Positions 1 to 8,944 of a stretch of 64,000 nt of DNA are shown here, piece after piece. Under the pieces are notes generated by a model that saw only the letters and a program-made list of their open reading frames with translations, was not told the origin of the DNA and did not search any database. The stretch is from assembly GCF_034043515.1 (NCBI RefSeq), contig NZ_CP138214.1, forward strand, positions 620,001 through 684,000. The letters are read 5' to 3'. This DNA comes from Pseudomonas sp. MUP55. Its GTDB lineage: Bacteria; Pseudomonadota; Gammaproteobacteria; Pseudomonadales; Pseudomonadaceae. Made by a program: the position numbers and the translations under genes. Within the stretch, counting starts at the first letter, position 1; every line of letters begins with the position of its first letter.

Positions 1-1392
1 GCGCCGGACCCGAAATACTTCGATTCACCGAAATTCTCCATCAGCCGCCTCAAGCATGTGCTCAAGGCCAAGGCCGTGCTGTGCCCCGGCCTGCTGGTGA
101 GCTTTGAAGACAAAGGCACCGGCGAGAAGGTCGAGTGGCACTACGAGGACGGGCTGCGCTCCTACCTGGAAGATTCCGTCAGCGACTTCGAACGCCTGCC
201 CAATGAGCCGTTCTGCGGCAGCCTGGCCGGTAACAAGGAAGCCGTCGACTGGGCGCTGCTGTGGTTGCCCGAAGGCGGCGACAGCGTGCAGGAAAGCTAT
301 GTCAACCTGATCCCCACCGCCCAGGGCGGCACCCACGTCAATGGCTTGCGCCAGGGTCTGCTGGATGCCATGCGCGAATTCTGCGAATACCGCAGCCTGC
401 TGCCGCGCGGCGTGAAGCTGGCGCCGGAAGACGTGTGGGAGCGCATCGCGTTCGTGCTGTCGATGAAAATGCAGGAGCCGCAATTCTCCGGCCAGACCAA
501 GGAGCGCCTGTCCTCCCGCGAGGCGGCGGCGTTTGTCTCGGGCGTGGTCAAGGACGCTTTCAGCCTGTGGCTCAACGAACATCCGGAACTGGGCCTGGCC
601 CTAGCCGAATTGGCGATCAACAACGCCGGTCGTCGCCTCAAGGCCAGCAAGAAGGTCGAGCGCAAGCGCATCACCCAGGGCCCGGCATTGCCCGGCAAGC
701 TGGCCGACTGTGCCGGCCAGGACCCGATGCGTTCCGAGCTGTTCCTGGTGGAAGGTGATTCCGCCGGCGGTTCCGCCAAGCAAGCGCGGGACAAGGAGTT
801 CCAGGCGATCCTGCCGTTGCGCGGCAAGATTCTCAACACGTGGGAAGTCGACGGCAGCGAAGTCCTGGCCAGCCAGGAAGTGCACAACATCGCCGTGGCG
901 ATCGGCGTCGACCCGGGCGCGGCGGACATGAGCCAGTTGCGCTACGGCAAGATCTGCATCCTCGCCGACGCCGACTCCGACGGTCTGCACATCGCAACCC
1001 TGCTGTGCGCGCTGTTCGTGCAGCACTTTCGCCCACTGGTGGATGCCGGCCACGTCTACGTCGCCATGCCGCCGCTGTACCGTATCGACCTGGGCAAGGA
1101 GATTTTCTACGCCCTGGACGAGGCCGAGCGCGATGGCATTCTCGACCGCCTGGTGGCCGAGAAGAAGCGCGGCAAGCCGCAGGTCACGCGATTCAAGGGC
1201 CTGGGTGAAATGAACCCGCCGCAACTGCGCGAAACCACCATGGACCCGAACACCCGGCGCCTGGTGCAGTTGACCCTGGAAGACTTCGCCGGGACGTCGG
1301 AAATGATGGACATGCTGCTGGCGAAAAAGCGTGCGCCGGATCGCAAGGCCTGGCTCGAATCCAAAGGCAACCTGGCCGAGGTTCTGGGCTGA
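1..1392 (+). CDS. parE: DNA topoisomerase IV subunit B (5' end outside window)
   Basis: ParE is the ATPase/TOPRIM subunit of topoisomerase IV, which decatenates daughter chromosomes together with ParC. The window holds the last 463 codons; the reading frame is open from base 1, so roughly the first 165 residues, with most of the GHKL ATP-binding fold, lie upstream. The TOPRIM signature is clear: LVEGDSAGGSAKQARD near 745-795 and the metal-binding DADSDG near 967-984. The C-terminal KGLGEMNP segment near 1194-1220 is typical of type II topoisomerase B subunits. The stop codon overlaps the start of the next gene by one base. ParC is encoded shortly downstream, so the two subunits are co-located but split by a phytase-like gene, as in other Pseudomonas. 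Confidence 0.97.
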   Translation, partial: APDPKYFDSPKFSISRLKHVLKAKAVLCPGLLVSFEDKGTGEKVEWHYEDGLRSYLEDSVSDFERLPNEPFCGSLAGNKEAVDWALLWLPEGGDSVQESYVNLIPTAQGGTHVNGLRQGLLDAMREFCEYRSLLPRGVKLAPEDVWERIAFVLSMKMQEPQFSGQTKERLSSREAAAFVSGVVKDAFSLWLNEHPELGLALAELAINNAGRRLKASKKVERKRITQGPALPGKLADCAGQDPMRSELFLVEGDSAGGSAKQARDKEFQAILPLRGKILNTWEVDGSEVLASQEVHNIAVAIGVDPGAADMSQLRYGKICILADADSDGLHIATLLCALFVQHFRPLVDAGHVYVAMPPLYRIDLGKEIFYALDEAERDGILDRLVAEKKRGKPQVTRFKGLGEMNPPQLRETTMDPNTRRLVQLTLEDFAGTSEMMDMLLAKKRAPDRKAWLESKGNLAEVLG

Positions 1393-2387
1393 TGCGCACA
1401 GGCGTCGCCCTGGCGATCCTGATGTTATGCGGGTTGGCGGCCATCGATGTGGCCGCCGCGCCCGTGGCTGAGTTAAAGCTGGTGTCGGAGCATCCGGTAG
1501 ACGGCATGCGTGGCGGCAACCTGTCGGGCCTGGCGCTGTGTGGCAACGAGCTGTGGACGGTATCGGATCGCGATGATGACCAGATTTATCGTCTGGACAC
1601 CCGCGAGCCGGCCTGGAACGCCGAGGTGGTGAAGATCGACGTACCACCCGTGCCCGAATCGGGCCTGCCGTGGGGGTTGCGCTCGCGCACCAAGGCGGCC
1701 TCGTTCATTCGCGGTGGAGACCTGGATTTCGAAGGTATCAGCTGTGATGCCGCAGGTAACCGCTACATCGTCAGCGAAGCCCATGCGGCGGTGTTGCATG
1801 TGCCGGTAGAAGGCGCGCCCGAGTGGTTGAAGATAGCCCCTGGCATGGTGCGCGAAGCGCGGGCCAGCGGCCTGTTGCTGCACTTCAACGCGTTGTTCGA
1901 GGGCCTGGCAGTGAATCCGCAAGGCAACCAGCTCTGGCTGGCCGCCGAGCGTGAGCGCCGTGGCCTGGTCTCGATCAAACGTGGGCAAAGCGTGTGGGAT
2001 TGTGACGGCCCCTGCGTGTTGTTGAACGAGGCCGGGCTGGAAGTGCAGCCGGCGCAGTTCACCAACGCCAAGGCGGTGTCGAAGGATTTTGCCGATCTGG
2101 CGCTATTCGGCGACAAGCTGTTTACCCTGGAGCGCAACGCGTTTCAGATCTGCCGGCGCGATACGCTAACGGCCAAGGTTGAGCTGTGCTGGTCGTTTGC
2201 CGACGAAACCCTGACGCCGCAGCGGCGTTATCCCCAGCCCTACGGCCTGGCCGAAGCCCTGGTGGTGGACGCCGATGGCGCCTGGATTGGCATCGACAAT
2301 AATTTCGGCGCGCGTGCCGACGGTGAAAAGCGCCCGGTGGTCTATCGTTTTGCCGCCCCGGCCGGCGGCTGGAGTGCCCAGCCATGA
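1392..2387 (+). CDS. Secreted esterase-like/phytase-family protein
   Basis: This 331-residue protein starts with a cleavable signal peptide (hydrophobic LAILMLCGLAAI, likely cut after VAAA near residue 22), so it is probably periplasmic. The remainder looks like the 'esterase-like activity of phytase' family: NLSGLALCGNELWTVSDRD near residues 43-61, DLDFEGISCD near 112-121 and NALFEGLAVNP near 160-170 are repeated beta-propeller-type blade motifs. The substrate cannot be read from sequence. The ATG overlaps the parE stop (TGATG), and its own TGA overlaps a 25-codon ORF that leads into parC, suggesting one co-transcribed, translationally coupled unit. The family call rests on motif recognition; phosphatase or esterase activity is not shown. 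Confidence 0.75.
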   Translation: MRTGVALAILMLCGLAAIDVAAAPVAELKLVSEHPVDGMRGGNLSGLALCGNELWTVSDRDDDQIYRLDTREPAWNAEVVKIDVPPVPESGLPWGLRSRTKAASFIRGGDLDFEGISCDAAGNRYIVSEAHAAVLHVPVEGAPEWLKIAPGMVREARASGLLLHFNALFEGLAVNPQGNQLWLAAERERRGLVSIKRGQSVWDCDGPCVLLNEAGLEVQPAQFTNAKAVSKDFADLALFGDKLFTLERNAFQICRRDTLTAKVELCWSFADETLTPQRRYPQPYGLAEALVVDADGAWIGIDNNFGARADGEKRPVVYRFAAPAGGWSAQP

Positions 2388-2461
2388 GCCGCGACTTTTT
2401 TGAATTGCATCAGCGCGGCGGCAGTTCCGCTGCGCCTTACCCCATGATGAGGCCCGCATGA
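2384..2461 (+). CDS. 25-codon micro-ORF bridging the phytase-like gene and parC
   Basis: The ORF reads ATG-AGC-CGC-GAC and ends in TGA after 25 codons (starts [13 protein letters not shown], ends MMRPA). Its ATG overlaps the upstream stop (ATGA at 2384-2387) and its TGA overlaps the parC ATG (ATGA at 2458-2461). The whole gap between the two genes is therefore open and coupled at both ends. It may be a translational-coupling leader for parC or the remnant of a longer gene. I do not recognise the peptide. Confidence 0.35.
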   Translation: MSRDFFELHQRGGSSAAPYPMMRPA

Positions 2462-4722
2462 GTGACATCCTCGCAGACAGCTTAGATGGCGTAGAACGCC
2501 GATCGCTGGCTGACTTCACCGAAAATGCCTACCTCAACTACTCCATGTACGTGATCATGGACCGTGCGCTGCCGCATATCGGCGACGGACTGAAGCCGGT
2601 ACAACGGCGCATCATCTACGCCATGAGTGAGTTGGGCCTGGACGCCGATTCCAAGCACAAGAAGTCGGCGCGTACCGTCGGCGACGTGCTCGGCAAATTC
2701 CACCCCCACGGCGATTCGGCCTGCTATGAAGCCATGGTGCTGATGGCCCAGCCGTTCAGCTACCGCTACACCCTGGTCGATGGCCAGGGTAACTGGGGTG
2801 CGCCGGATGATCCCAAGTCCTTCGCCGCTATGCGTTACACCGAGGCGCGCCTGTCGCGCTACTCGGAAGTATTGCTCAGCGAGCTGGGCCAGGGCACCGC
2901 GAACTGGGGGCCGAACTTTGACGGCACCCTCGACGAGCCCCTGGTGTTGCCGGCACGTTTGCCGAATATCCTGCTTAATGGCACCACCGGCATTGCGGTC
3001 GGCATGGCCACCGACGTACCGCCGCACAACCTGCGCGAAGTCGCCACCGCCTGCGTTCGTTTGCTCGATGAGCCAAAAGCCACGGTCGAGCAGCTGTGTG
3101 AGCATATCCAGGGCCCGGACTACCCGACCGAAGCGGAAATCATCACGCCGCGCGCCGACCTTCTGAAGATGTACGAAACCGGCAAGGGCTCGGTGCGCAT
3201 GCGCGCGGTGTACCACGTCGAAGACGGCGACATTATTGTGACCGCCTTGCCGCATCAGGTGTCCGGCGCCAAGGTGCTGGAGCAGATCGCTGCGTTGATG
3301 CAGTCCAAACCGTCGAAATTGCCGCAAGTCGCCGACTTGCGCGATGAGTCCGACCACGAGAACCCTTGCCGTATCGTGATCATCCCGACCAATAGCCGGG
3401 TTGACCATGAAGTGCTGATGCAACACTTGTTCGCCAGCACCGACCTTGAGTCCAGCTACCGGGTCAACGTGAACATCATCGGCCTGGACGGCAAACCGCA
3501 GCTCAAGAACCTGCGCAATCTGCTGGTGGAATGGCTGGAGTTCCGCGTGCAGACCGTGCGCCGTCGCCTGCAATTCCGCCTGGACAAGGTCGAGCGCCGC
3601 CTGCACCTGTTGGACGGCTTGTTGATTGCCTACCTGAACCTGGATGAAGTGATCCATATCATCCGTACCGCCGAGCACCCGAAGGCCGAGTTGATCGCGC
3701 GCTTCGAGCTGAGCGAGATCCAGGCCGACTACATTCTCGACACGCGCCTGCGCCAGTTGGCACGCCTTGAAGAAATGAAGCTGCGCGACGAGCAGGATGC
3801 ATTGCTCAAGGAACAAGCCAAGTTGCAGGCGCTGCTGGGCAGCGAAGCCAAGCTCAAGAAGCTGGTGCGCAGTGAACTGATCAAAGACGCCGAAACCTAC
3901 GGCGATGACCGCCGCTCGCCGATCGTCGAGCGCGCAGAAGCGAAAGCCCTGACAGAAACCGAGCTGTTGCCTAACGAGAAAATTACCGTCGTTCTGTCGG
4001 AAAAGGGTTGGGTTCGTTCCGCCAAGGGGCATGATATTGATGCCACCGGCCTGTCGTACAAGGCCGGTGATGGCTTCAAGACCGCGGCGGCGGGGCGTTC
4101 CAACCAATTTGCAGTGTTTATCGATTCGACGGGGCGCAGTTATTCGGTGCCGGCCCACACCCTGCCATCCGCGCGCGGGCAGGGCGAGCCGTTGACCGGA
4201 CGCCTCACCCCGCCACCGGGGGCGAATTTCGAGTGCGTGCTGCTGCCGGACGATGATTCGCTGTACGTCATCGCCTCCGACGCCGGTTACGGATTCGTGG
4301 TCAAGGGTGAAGACCTGCAGGCCAAGAACAAGGCGGGCAAGGCGTTGTTGAGCCTGCCGAACAACGCCAAGGTAATCCTGCCGCGACCCGTGGAAGATCG
4401 CGAGCACAACTGGCTGGCTTCGGTGACCACCGAAGGGCGGTTGCTGGTGTTCAAGATCAGCGACCTGCCGCAGTTGGGCAAGGGCAAGGGCAACAAGATC
4501 ATTGGTATTCCGGGAGAGCGGGTGGCCAGTCGCGAAGAGTACGTGACCGACATCGCCGTCATCCCGGAGGGGTCGACTCTGGTGCTCCAGGCGGGCAAGC
4601 GCACGTTGTCCTTGCGCCCTGACGACCTTGAACACTACAAGGGCGAGCGCGGTCGACGTGGTAACAAACTGCCTCGAGGCTTCCAGAGAGTGGATGCTTT
4701 GTTGGTAGAAACGCCTGCTTAA
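2458..4722 (+). CDS. parC: DNA topoisomerase IV subunit A
   Basis: ParC is the DNA-cleaving subunit of topoisomerase IV. At 754 residues it is full length (about 750 in the family). The catalytic tyrosine is Tyr127 in [11 protein letters not shown]. The quinolone-resistance region reads [10 protein letters not shown] with Ser87 and Glu91, the susceptible-type residues at the two commonly mutated positions. The breakage-reunion domain spans roughly residues 20-480. The C-terminal beta-pinwheel follows from about 490, with GxG-rich blade motifs such as [12 protein letters not shown]. The start overlaps the micro-ORF stop; no independent promoter is obvious. A hairpin at 4739-4764 follows the stop. 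Confidence 0.98.
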   Translation: MSDILADSLDGVERRSLADFTENAYLNYSMYVIMDRALPHIGDGLKPVQRRIIYAMSELGLDADSKHKKSARTVGDVLGKFHPHGDSACYEAMVLMAQPFSYRYTLVDGQGNWGAPDDPKSFAAMRYTEARLSRYSEVLLSELGQGTANWGPNFDGTLDEPLVLPARLPNILLNGTTGIAVGMATDVPPHNLREVATACVRLLDEPKATVEQLCEHIQGPDYPTEAEIITPRADLLKMYETGKGSVRMRAVYHVEDGDIIVTALPHQVSGAKVLEQIAALMQSKPSKLPQVADLRDESDHENPCRIVIIPTNSRVDHEVLMQHLFASTDLESSYRVNVNIIGLDGKPQLKNLRNLLVEWLEFRVQTVRRRLQFRLDKVERRLHLLDGLLIAYLNLDEVIHIIRTAEHPKAELIARFELSEIQADYILDTRLRQLARLEEMKLRDEQDALLKEQAKLQALLGSEAKLKKLVRSELIKDAETYGDDRRSPIVERAEAKALTETELLPNEKITVVLSEKGWVRSAKGHDIDATGLSYKAGDGFKTAAAGRSNQFAVFIDSTGRSYSVPAHTLPSARGQGEPLTGRLTPPPGANFECVLLPDDDSLYVIASDAGYGFVVKGEDLQAKNKAGKALLSLPNNAKVILPRPVEDREHNWLASVTTEGRLLVFKISDLPQLGKGKGNKIIGIPGERVASREEYVTDIAVIPEGSTLVLQAGKRTLSLRPDDLEHYKGERGRRGNKLPRGFQRVDALLVETPA

Positions 4723-4738
4723 GGCGTACTAGAGGCCT

Positions 4739-4764
4739 CGATCTACGATTTAACGCGTAGATCG
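4739..4764 (+). terminator. Hairpin after parC
   Basis: Perfect 9-bp arms CGATCTACG / CGTAGATCG flank an 8-nt loop 17 bases after the parC stop. There is no clear T-run, so it is a possible terminator or mRNA 3'-end structure. A second, widely spaced inverted repeat (GGCGCTGGA ... TCCAGCGCC) spans about 4771-4820. Confidence 0.4.
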
Positions 4765-4895
4765 ACGCATTGGCGCTGGAGTCATGGCGCATATTCACGG
4801 ATGATATGGCCTTTCCAGCGCCGGCGTGGCCGAGCGTATTTAGGTTATTTTTAGTATTACATTGTGGTTCGCCTTGTGGCAGCCACCTGGATGGG

Positions 4896-5606
4896 ATGAT
4901 GACTGCTCCACGCCTTCCTCTATTTTTGATGCTCGCTGGCCTGTTAGGGCTGGCGGGTTGCAGCACACACCAGCCGGTGTCGCTGTACCAGCTGGACAGC
5001 GGAAGTCCGGCTCAGCCAGCACAAACCGCTGGCATGGCTGTTCTTCTGGGTCCGGTAGTCGTTGCCGACTACCTGCAACGCGAAACCCTGCTGCAACGTC
5101 AGAACGACGGCAGCCTGCAAGGTTCCACTGATGGTCGTTGGGCGGGAAGCCTCTCCTCCGATATCAATCAGTTGATGCTGCGTCAGGTGGCCGGCCACTT
5201 GGACAGCCAGCGTGTGGTCCTGGCGCCAGGGCCCTCCGGGTTTACCCCGGATGTGCAGGTATTGCTCACCATCACGCGGCTTGACTCCGGCAAGTCGCAA
5301 CCGGCGATCCTGGATGCGCAGTGGCGCCTGATCGACCGCCGCGGGCAGGTACGGGACAACCGAATCGTGCACCTGCAGGAAGAACATGCCGGCACCACGG
5401 CATCCCAGGTCCAGGCTCAGGGCGTGCTGTTGCAGCACTTGGCGCAACAGTTGGCGGTGGCGCTCAAGCCATTGGCCAACCAGCCGCCGATTGCCGAGGC
5501 CCCGCGCAAGCAGGCCCCGGCACAGGCTAAGCCAGCAGCCCCGGAAAAGCCCAAGATGCCGATGGCCACACCGATTCGCACGGATTTGGAAGTGTTCAGG
5601 TTCTGA
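4896..5606 (+). CDS. PqiC/YmbA-type outer-membrane lipoprotein
   Basis: The product is a 236-residue lipoprotein. The signal peptide ends in the lipobox LAGC, with lipidated Cys22 followed by Ser, which predicts sorting to the outer membrane. The body matches the ABC-type transport auxiliary lipoprotein (PqiC) family: SLYQLDSG near residues 29-36, a GPVVVADYLQRE segment and a QLMLRQVAGHL helix. These lipoproteins work with MCE/PqiB lipid-transport systems, but no pqiA or pqiB lies nearby. The C-terminal 50 residues are Pro/Ala/Lys-rich. An in-frame start 126 bases upstream would add an implausible extension before the signal peptide, so I chose ATG-ATG at 4896/4899. A strong terminator follows. 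Confidence 0.8.
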   Translation: MMTAPRLPLFLMLAGLLGLAGCSTHQPVSLYQLDSGSPAQPAQTAGMAVLLGPVVVADYLQRETLLQRQNDGSLQGSTDGRWAGSLSSDINQLMLRQVAGHLDSQRVVLAPGPSGFTPDVQVLLTITRLDSGKSQPAILDAQWRLIDRRGQVRDNRIVHLQEEHAGTTASQVQAQGVLLQHLAQQLAVALKPLANQPPIAEAPRKQAPAQAKPAAPEKPKMPMATPIRTDLEVFRF

Positions 5607-5623
5607 TCTGAACGGCAGACAAA

Positions 5624-5659
5624 CAAAAGGCCCGCTGAATCAGCGGGCCTTTTTGTTTG
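5624..5659 (+). terminator. Rho-independent terminator after the lipoprotein gene
   Basis: An AGGCCCGCTGA / TCAGCGGGCCT stem is followed by TTTTTG and preceded by an A-rich tract, so it could work in both directions. It sits 18 bases after the stop codon. Confidence 0.9.
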
Positions 5660-5688
5660 TCCAGACTCTGGTCCTGGCACTTGACCAA

Positions 5689-5776
5689 TGTGGGAGGGGG
5701 CTTGCCCCCGATGGCGGTGGTTCAGTGAGTGATGTGCTGACTGATACTCCGCTATCGGGAGCAAGCCCCCTCCCAC
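5689..5776. repeat. REPIN (convergent REP pair), copy 1 of a tandem
   Basis: Begins TGTGGGAGGGGGCTTGCCCC and ends with the inverted copy GGGAGCAAGCCCCCTCCCAC about 88 bases later. A nearly identical copy starts 136 bases downstream. Confidence 0.9.
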
Positions 5777-5824
5777 CGGGTTTCTGTGGTGTGCTTCAAG
5801 CTGCCGCACGGAGCGCAGACCAAA

Positions 5825-5913
5825 TGTGGGAGGGGGCTTGCCCCCGATGGCGGTGGTTCAGTGAGTGATGTGCTGACTGATACTCCGCTATCGGGGGCGA
5901 GCCCCCTCCCACA
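5825..5913. repeat. REPIN, copy 2 of a tandem
   Basis: Same 88-base architecture and internal spacer (GGTTCAGTGAGTGATGTGCT) as the copy at 5689. The shared flank GGTGTGCTTCA runs into the stop codon of the next minus-strand gene, so the duplicated unit includes some flanking DNA. Confidence 0.9.
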
Positions 5914-5930
5914 AGGTTTTGCGGTGTGCT

Positions 5931-7466
5931 TCAGGGCTTGCGCGTCTCATGCATCCGCGCCAACTGACGCTCTAGCATCGACGGGTACGGCTCCATCAAC
6001 CGCTCAACACAGCTGGCCCCTTCAGGGCTGGCAATCGGGCGGATACGGGCGCGCTGGCGGATCAGCGAATCTTCACTGATCTTGCGCTCCACCAGCAGCA
6101 GGTTGCGGCTGTGTTGCGACAAGGCCAGGGCGTCCTGGGCGATCTCGGTCAGCAGCAGGTCGATCTGGCTGATGCCGAACAGGTCATCGCCCACCGTCAG
6201 GCCAAGCTGCAGTTGCAGAGTGATGCCGCTGTCCGCCACTTCGATCTGCAGGGCATGGCCCAGGGCGCGCAGCAACTCGCCGCAGCAGATGGCGTTGGTC
6301 AAGTAGTCTTCGCCGCTGTCTTCGCTGTGGAACAGCATCAACGTGCTGCCGTCGTTCAGGGTGTGCAATTCGCTCTGGTAGAGCGAGGCGGCCTGGTCGA
6401 GGCAGTCGCGGTAGCGTTCCAGCAGTTCCGTCAAACGGGCGCGGGGCAGGCGGCGCAGTTGGTCCTGGGCACCCAGCTGCACGGCGAGTACGGCGCTGTA
6501 CTGCGGCTCGGTGCTTTTGGCCGGAAGCGGTTTCGGCGCTGCCGCAGGCGCGGCGTCGGCGGTGTCGCGCAGGTCGGCAAACGGGTCTTCGTCGTCCAGC
6601 TCGTCTTCTTCGGCCTTGATCACGTGCCGCGGCGCAGGCTTCAAACCCGCGACCGGAGCGCTGTCGTCAAAGCCTGGGTCACGCAGGTCACGAACCTCAA
6701 ACTCAGGCTCGTCGTTGTAGTCGGCGTCGTCGTACTCCGGCTCGGGCTCGGGTTGAACCTCAGGCACGGTCGGCTCCGGGGCGAAGCTGGCATGCAGCTG
6801 GCGCGCGAGGTCGCCGATTTCGTCCTGGCGGTCGGTGGCCGGGGTGTGTTCGTCGATATCGCGTAGCCAGATACGCAGCTGCATCAGCGGCGTGGAGATA
6901 TGCCGCCCGAGGCGCAGGCTCAACGCCAGGGCCAGGGCCAGCAGGATCGCGCTCAGGATGCCCATGCTTTGCAGGCTGATGGTCATCGGCTGTTGGAACT
7001 GTTGCATGTCCAGGCTGATGCGCAATTGGCCGGCTTTTACGTCCTGGAACGTGATATTGCTCTGATACAAACCTTCGGCTTCCCCCAGCAGGCCGTTTTT
7101 CGGGCGCTGCCCGGCTTCGGCCATGATCCGGTTGTCCACGCTATAAATAGCGGCGTGGGCCACCAACGGGTTCTTGGTCAGGTTGTTGAGCAGCACGTTG
7201 AGGCTGAGGATGTCGTTGGACACCAGCAACTCAGTCGCCGAGGTGGCGGTCTGGGTGGTCAAGCTCTCGCCCAGGGCGTCGGCTTGCTCGTGCATGGCCT
7301 GCTTGAATTGCAAACCCATCACGCAGGCGTAGATCACCAGGGCCAGAGCGACCAGGATGACGTTATGGCTGGCGATGCGTAATGCGATCGGTACACGGCG
7401 GTGGCGCAGTGCCCGGAAGATCAGCAGGAAGAAGTTATCGGTTTTTACTGGCGTGGGCCGGTTCAC
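5931..7466 (-). CDS. Smp/YtjB-family (AhpA-like) inner-membrane protein
   Basis: About 511 residues, two membrane segments (roughly residues 35-55 and 175-195) enclosing a ~120-residue periplasmic sensor-like domain. This layout and the divergent position next to serB match the Smp/YtjB family. After TM2 comes a HAMP-like stretch (LGRHISTPLMQLRIWL), then a highly acidic Pro/Glu/Asp linker (about residues 240-330). A cytoplasmic domain follows that resembles a degenerate cyclase or regulatory fold. I chose the GTG at 7466 (NRPTPVKTDNFF) because the longer ATG version adds 21 residues with no family look; a weak AG-rich stretch precedes it. Function unknown; stress or redox roles have been proposed for relatives. 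Confidence 0.75.
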   Translation of the reverse strand: MNRPTPVKTDNFFLLIFRALRHRRVPIALRIASHNVILVALALVIYACVMGLQFKQAMHEQADALGESLTTQTATSATELLVSNDILSLNVLLNNLTKNPLVAHAAIYSVDNRIMAEAGQRPKNGLLGEAEGLYQSNITFQDVKAGQLRISLDMQQFQQPMTISLQSMGILSAILLALALALSLRLGRHISTPLMQLRIWLRDIDEHTPATDRQDEIGDLARQLHASFAPEPTVPEVQPEPEPEYDDADYNDEPEFEVRDLRDPGFDDSAPVAGLKPAPRHVIKAEEDELDDEDPFADLRDTADAAPAAAPKPLPAKSTEPQYSAVLAVQLGAQDQLRRLPRARLTELLERYRDCLDQAASLYQSELHTLNDGSTLMLFHSEDSGEDYLTNAICCGELLRALGHALQIEVADSGITLQLQLGLTVGDDLFGISQIDLLLTEIAQDALALSQHSRNLLLVERKISEDSLIRQRARIRPIASPEGASCVERLMEPYPSMLERQLARMHETRKP

Positions 7467-7599
7467 TTGCGCTCGGCTCTTGGTCCGTGAAGTTGACGCG
7501 CAGTATAGCGACAGGCCCATGACCGGCAAAGCGCTGGCTGTGCCCGATGGTCACTGAAAGTGGGTAGAATGCGGTTTTTTTCCAGCCTGGGGGTGCGCT

Positions 7600-8814
7600 T
7601 TGCGCGAAATTGTCCTGATCAACATCACAGGTCTTGACCGACCGGGTCTCACCGCTGCCATTACCGGCGTTCTGGCCCAGGGTGGTGTGAACATTCTCGA
7701 CATCGGCCAGGCGGTGATCCACGACACGCTGTCGTTCGGCATCCTGGTGGAAATCCCCAGCACCGAGCAGGCGTCCTCGGTACTCAAGGACATCCTGTTT
7801 ACGGCCTACAAGCTGGATCAGCAGGTGCGCTTCACGCCGGTGTCCGAGGCCGATTACCAGCATTGGGTCGAAGGACAGGGCAAGAAACGCCATATCGTTA
7901 CGTTGCTTACCCGCAAGGTCACGGCCGAACAGCTGCAGCGCGTGAGCTCGATCACCGCGCATTACGGTTTGAACATCGACCATATCGACCGTCTGTCGGG
8001 TCGCATGCCGCTGGATACGCCAGCGGACAAAGGCAAGGGCTGTATCGAGTTCTCCGTGCGGGGTGAGCCGGCCGATGCGCAAGCGCTGCGCGCCGAGTTC
8101 CTCAGCGTGGCCCAGGAGCTGAATGTCGACATCGCCTTCCAGGAAGATTCGCTGTTCCGGCGCAACCGTCGCCTGGCGGTGTTCGACATGGACTCCACGC
8201 TGATCGAAGCCGAAGTCATCGACGAACTGGCCAAGGCCGCCGGTGTGGGCGAGCAGGTCTCGGAAATTACCGAGCGCGCGATGGCCGGTGAACTGGATTT
8301 TCGTGCCAGCTTCAAGGAGCGCCTGGCGCTGCTCAAAGGCCTGGATGTGAGCGTGCTCGACTCAATCGGCGCCTCCCTACGCCTGACCGAAGGCGCCGAA
8401 ACCCTGTTTGCCGAACTCAAGCGCCTGGGCTACAAGACCGCCATCCTGTCCGGCGGCTTCACCTACTTTGCCAAACAGTTGCAGGCCAAACTGGGCATTG
8501 ACTATGTGTTCGCCAACGAGCTGGAAGTGGCGGATGGCAAAGTGACCGGCGTGGCCGTGGAGCCGATTGTCGACGCACAGCGCAAGGCAGACCTGCTCAA
8601 GGAGTTGGCGCACAAGGAAGGCTTGCGTCTGGAACAGACCATCGCAGTCGGCGACGGCGCGAACGACTTGCCGATGCTGGCGATTGCGGGGTTGGGTGTG
8701 GCGTTCCGCGCCAAGCCATTGGTCAAGCAATCGGCCAAGCAGGCGATTTCGACCTTGGGGTTGGATGGGGTGCTGTATCTGCTGGGCTTGCGCGACCGCG
8801 ATGGTCAGCTTTAA
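7600..8814 (+). CDS. serB: Phosphoserine phosphatase
   Basis: SerB dephosphorylates phosphoserine, the last step of serine biosynthesis. It is 404 residues, longer than the E. coli enzyme, because two ACT-type regulatory domains occupy about residues 1-170 (LINITGLDRPGLTAAI at the start). The HAD phosphatase core follows: the nucleophile motif FDMDSTLIEAE near residue 195, GGFTYFAKQL near 286 and VGDGANDLPML near 350. Translation starts at TTG (7600), supported by the upstream purine-rich CTGGGGGTG and by the ACT domain beginning immediately. It is transcribed divergently from the Smp-like gene with about 130 bases between starts, and faces psd across a REPIN. Confidence 0.95.
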   Translation: MREIVLINITGLDRPGLTAAITGVLAQGGVNILDIGQAVIHDTLSFGILVEIPSTEQASSVLKDILFTAYKLDQQVRFTPVSEADYQHWVEGQGKKRHIVTLLTRKVTAEQLQRVSSITAHYGLNIDHIDRLSGRMPLDTPADKGKGCIEFSVRGEPADAQALRAEFLSVAQELNVDIAFQEDSLFRRNRRLAVFDMDSTLIEAEVIDELAKAAGVGEQVSEITERAMAGELDFRASFKERLALLKGLDVSVLDSIGASLRLTEGAETLFAELKRLGYKTAILSGGFTYFAKQLQAKLGIDYVFANELEVADGKVTGVAVEPIVDAQRKADLLKELAHKEGLRLEQTIAVGDGANDLPMLAIAGLGVAFRAKPLVKQSAKQAISTLGLDGVLYLLGLRDRDGQL

Positions 8815-8837
8815 CTGACTCAATGCGGTAAAAAAAA

Positions 8838-8926
8838 TGTGGGAGGGGGCTTGCCCCCGATAGCGGTGGGTCAGTGAGCGATGTGCTGACTGATACTCCG
8901 CCATCGGGGGCAAGCCCCCTCCCACA
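8838..8926. repeat. REPIN between convergent serB and psd
   Basis: Convergent REP pair: TGTGGGAGGGGGCTTGCCCC ... GGGGGCAAGCCCCCTCCCAC. It fills the gap between two convergent genes and may act as a bidirectional transcript end. Confidence 0.9.
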
Positions 8927-8944
8927 TTGGTTTTGCGTCCGGCT

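Noticed and set aside
2482..4635. 717-codon open frame opposite parC
   Set aside because: It is a shadow of a GC-rich coding sequence; parC on the other strand has intact catalytic motifs and the antisense translation shows no domain.
4770..4895. Longer start for the PqiC-like lipoprotein
   Set aside because: The extension precedes a clear signal peptide and lipobox, so translation from 4770 would destroy the expected export signal.
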